DNA of 64,000 nt, taken from Aureibaculum marinum (lineage in GTDB: Bacteria; Bacteroidota; Bacteroidia; Flavobacteriales; Flavobacteriaceae). Positions 63,579 to 64,000 of the stretch are shown here, in pieces. The stretch is taken from contig NZ_RPFJ01000011.1 in assembly GCF_003813905.1 (NCBI RefSeq), positions 62,001-126,000 of the forward strand, read 5' to 3'. Positions within the stretch are counted from its first letter, which is position 1. Every line of letters begins with the position of its first letter. Made by a program: the position numbers and the translations under genes. The notes under the pieces were generated by a model, which saw only the letters and a program-made list of their open reading frames with translations, searched no databases and was not told where the DNA came from.

Positions 63579-64000
63579 AACATAGGGGATTTAAGTTTTC
63601 TTAATACATAGTTTAGTCTGCTAATTTACAATATTTTATATTACATATATAATAAATTCTAAAAAATAAGAAGATAATTTAAGCATACTAATATTTATAA
63701 ACAGCTATTTTATAGCTATTTATATTCTATAAAAATATTATATATAGTTCGTATAAGTATAAAAAAAATAATAGTGAACTAAAAACGTTTTCTTACTTAT
63801 CAACATATTATATTATATATATTATTTTTTATAAAAAATTTTAAAAGAAAAAGGTTGTTATTATATGTTGTTAATAGCTACAATAAAAAACTTAAATTTT
63901 ATTTTGATTTTACGTTTTTAAATATTCATTAACAAGATATAAGATATTAATTTTAATTTAAAGTATATAAAAATGAGACTGATAGATAGTTTTAGACACA
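63579..64000. other. A/T-rich intergenic end region
   Basis: 422 bases upstream of the NHL-repeat gene, visibly over 80% A+T. No clear promoter box is seen for the minus-strand gene. TTATCAACA (63797-63805) is one base off the DnaA box TTATCCACA. An ATG at 63973 opens a plus-strand frame for nine codons to the edge and could be the start of another gene. Nothing else is recognised. Confidence 0.5.

Noticed and set aside
1-64000. CRISPR arrays, tRNA or rRNA genes, insertion sequences, prophage
   Set aside because: No regularly spaced repeats, no rRNA/tRNA patterns and no transposase or integrase frame were seen on either strand.
63973-64000. Possible plus-strand gene start at the window edge
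   Set aside because: Only nine codons are visible, too few to call a gene.

Overview
The window is chromosomal DNA from a low-GC member of the Bacteroidota, almost certainly a (probably marine) Flavobacteriaceae. Support comes from SusC/SusD proteins, type IX secretion (T9SS) C-terminal sorting domains, a PorZ-like protein, DUF4175, Bacteroidota-type promoters (TAnnTTTG at -7, immediately upstream of several genes) and the absence of clear Shine-Dalgarno sequences. I see no rRNA, tRNA, CRISPR array, insertion sequence or prophage. The genus cannot be fixed from the sequence. Region 1 (1-12616, all minus strand) is a polysaccharide utilization locus: an incomplete GH3 beta-glucosidase cut by the window edge, a secreted endonuclease/exonuclease/phosphatase-fold protein, a lipoprotein fusing a glycerophosphodiester phosphodiesterase domain to a GH16 beta-glucanase, SusD, SusC, and a membrane-spanning propeller/Y_Y_Y regulator ending in a LuxR-type helix-turn-helix. 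Region 2 (12814-17643) is a glycerol catabolic unit glpF-glpK-glpD with a divergent DeoR-family repressor. A tandem TTTCGTTTTC-type repeat lies in the divergent promoter region. Its position beside a locus carrying a glycerophosphodiesterase-glucanase suggests use of a glycerol- or glycerophosphate-bearing beta-glucan, which is a hypothesis. Region 3 (17815-30008) holds a secreted MORN-repeat protein, two family-4-like glycosyltransferases, ftsE, a large secreted TPR protein paired with an outer-membrane beta-barrel, a receiver-only response regulator and a TonB-dependent receptor. Region 4 (30144-44063, minus) is a cell-envelope block: recO and porZ, an 80-residue orphan with its own promoter and terminator, a LytS/LytT-type two-component pair, PBP1C and a giant thioester alpha-2-macroglobulin lipoprotein. 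Region 5 (44294-64000) is mostly housekeeping: DoxX, a long OmpA-family protein, an OmpH/Skp-like lipoprotein, a methyltransferase, mnmG, ybeY, DUF4175, gltX, a thioesterase, an SPFH protein, tatA, a small cytochrome c, rnr and an NHL-repeat protein carrying a T9SS sorting domain. The most striking non-coding signals are two near-canonical ParB-binding parS sites flanking mnmG (49467-49482 and 51383-51398), which imply that this segment is close to the replication origin, and a perfect 22-bp inverted repeat that includes the stop codon of the RNase R gene.
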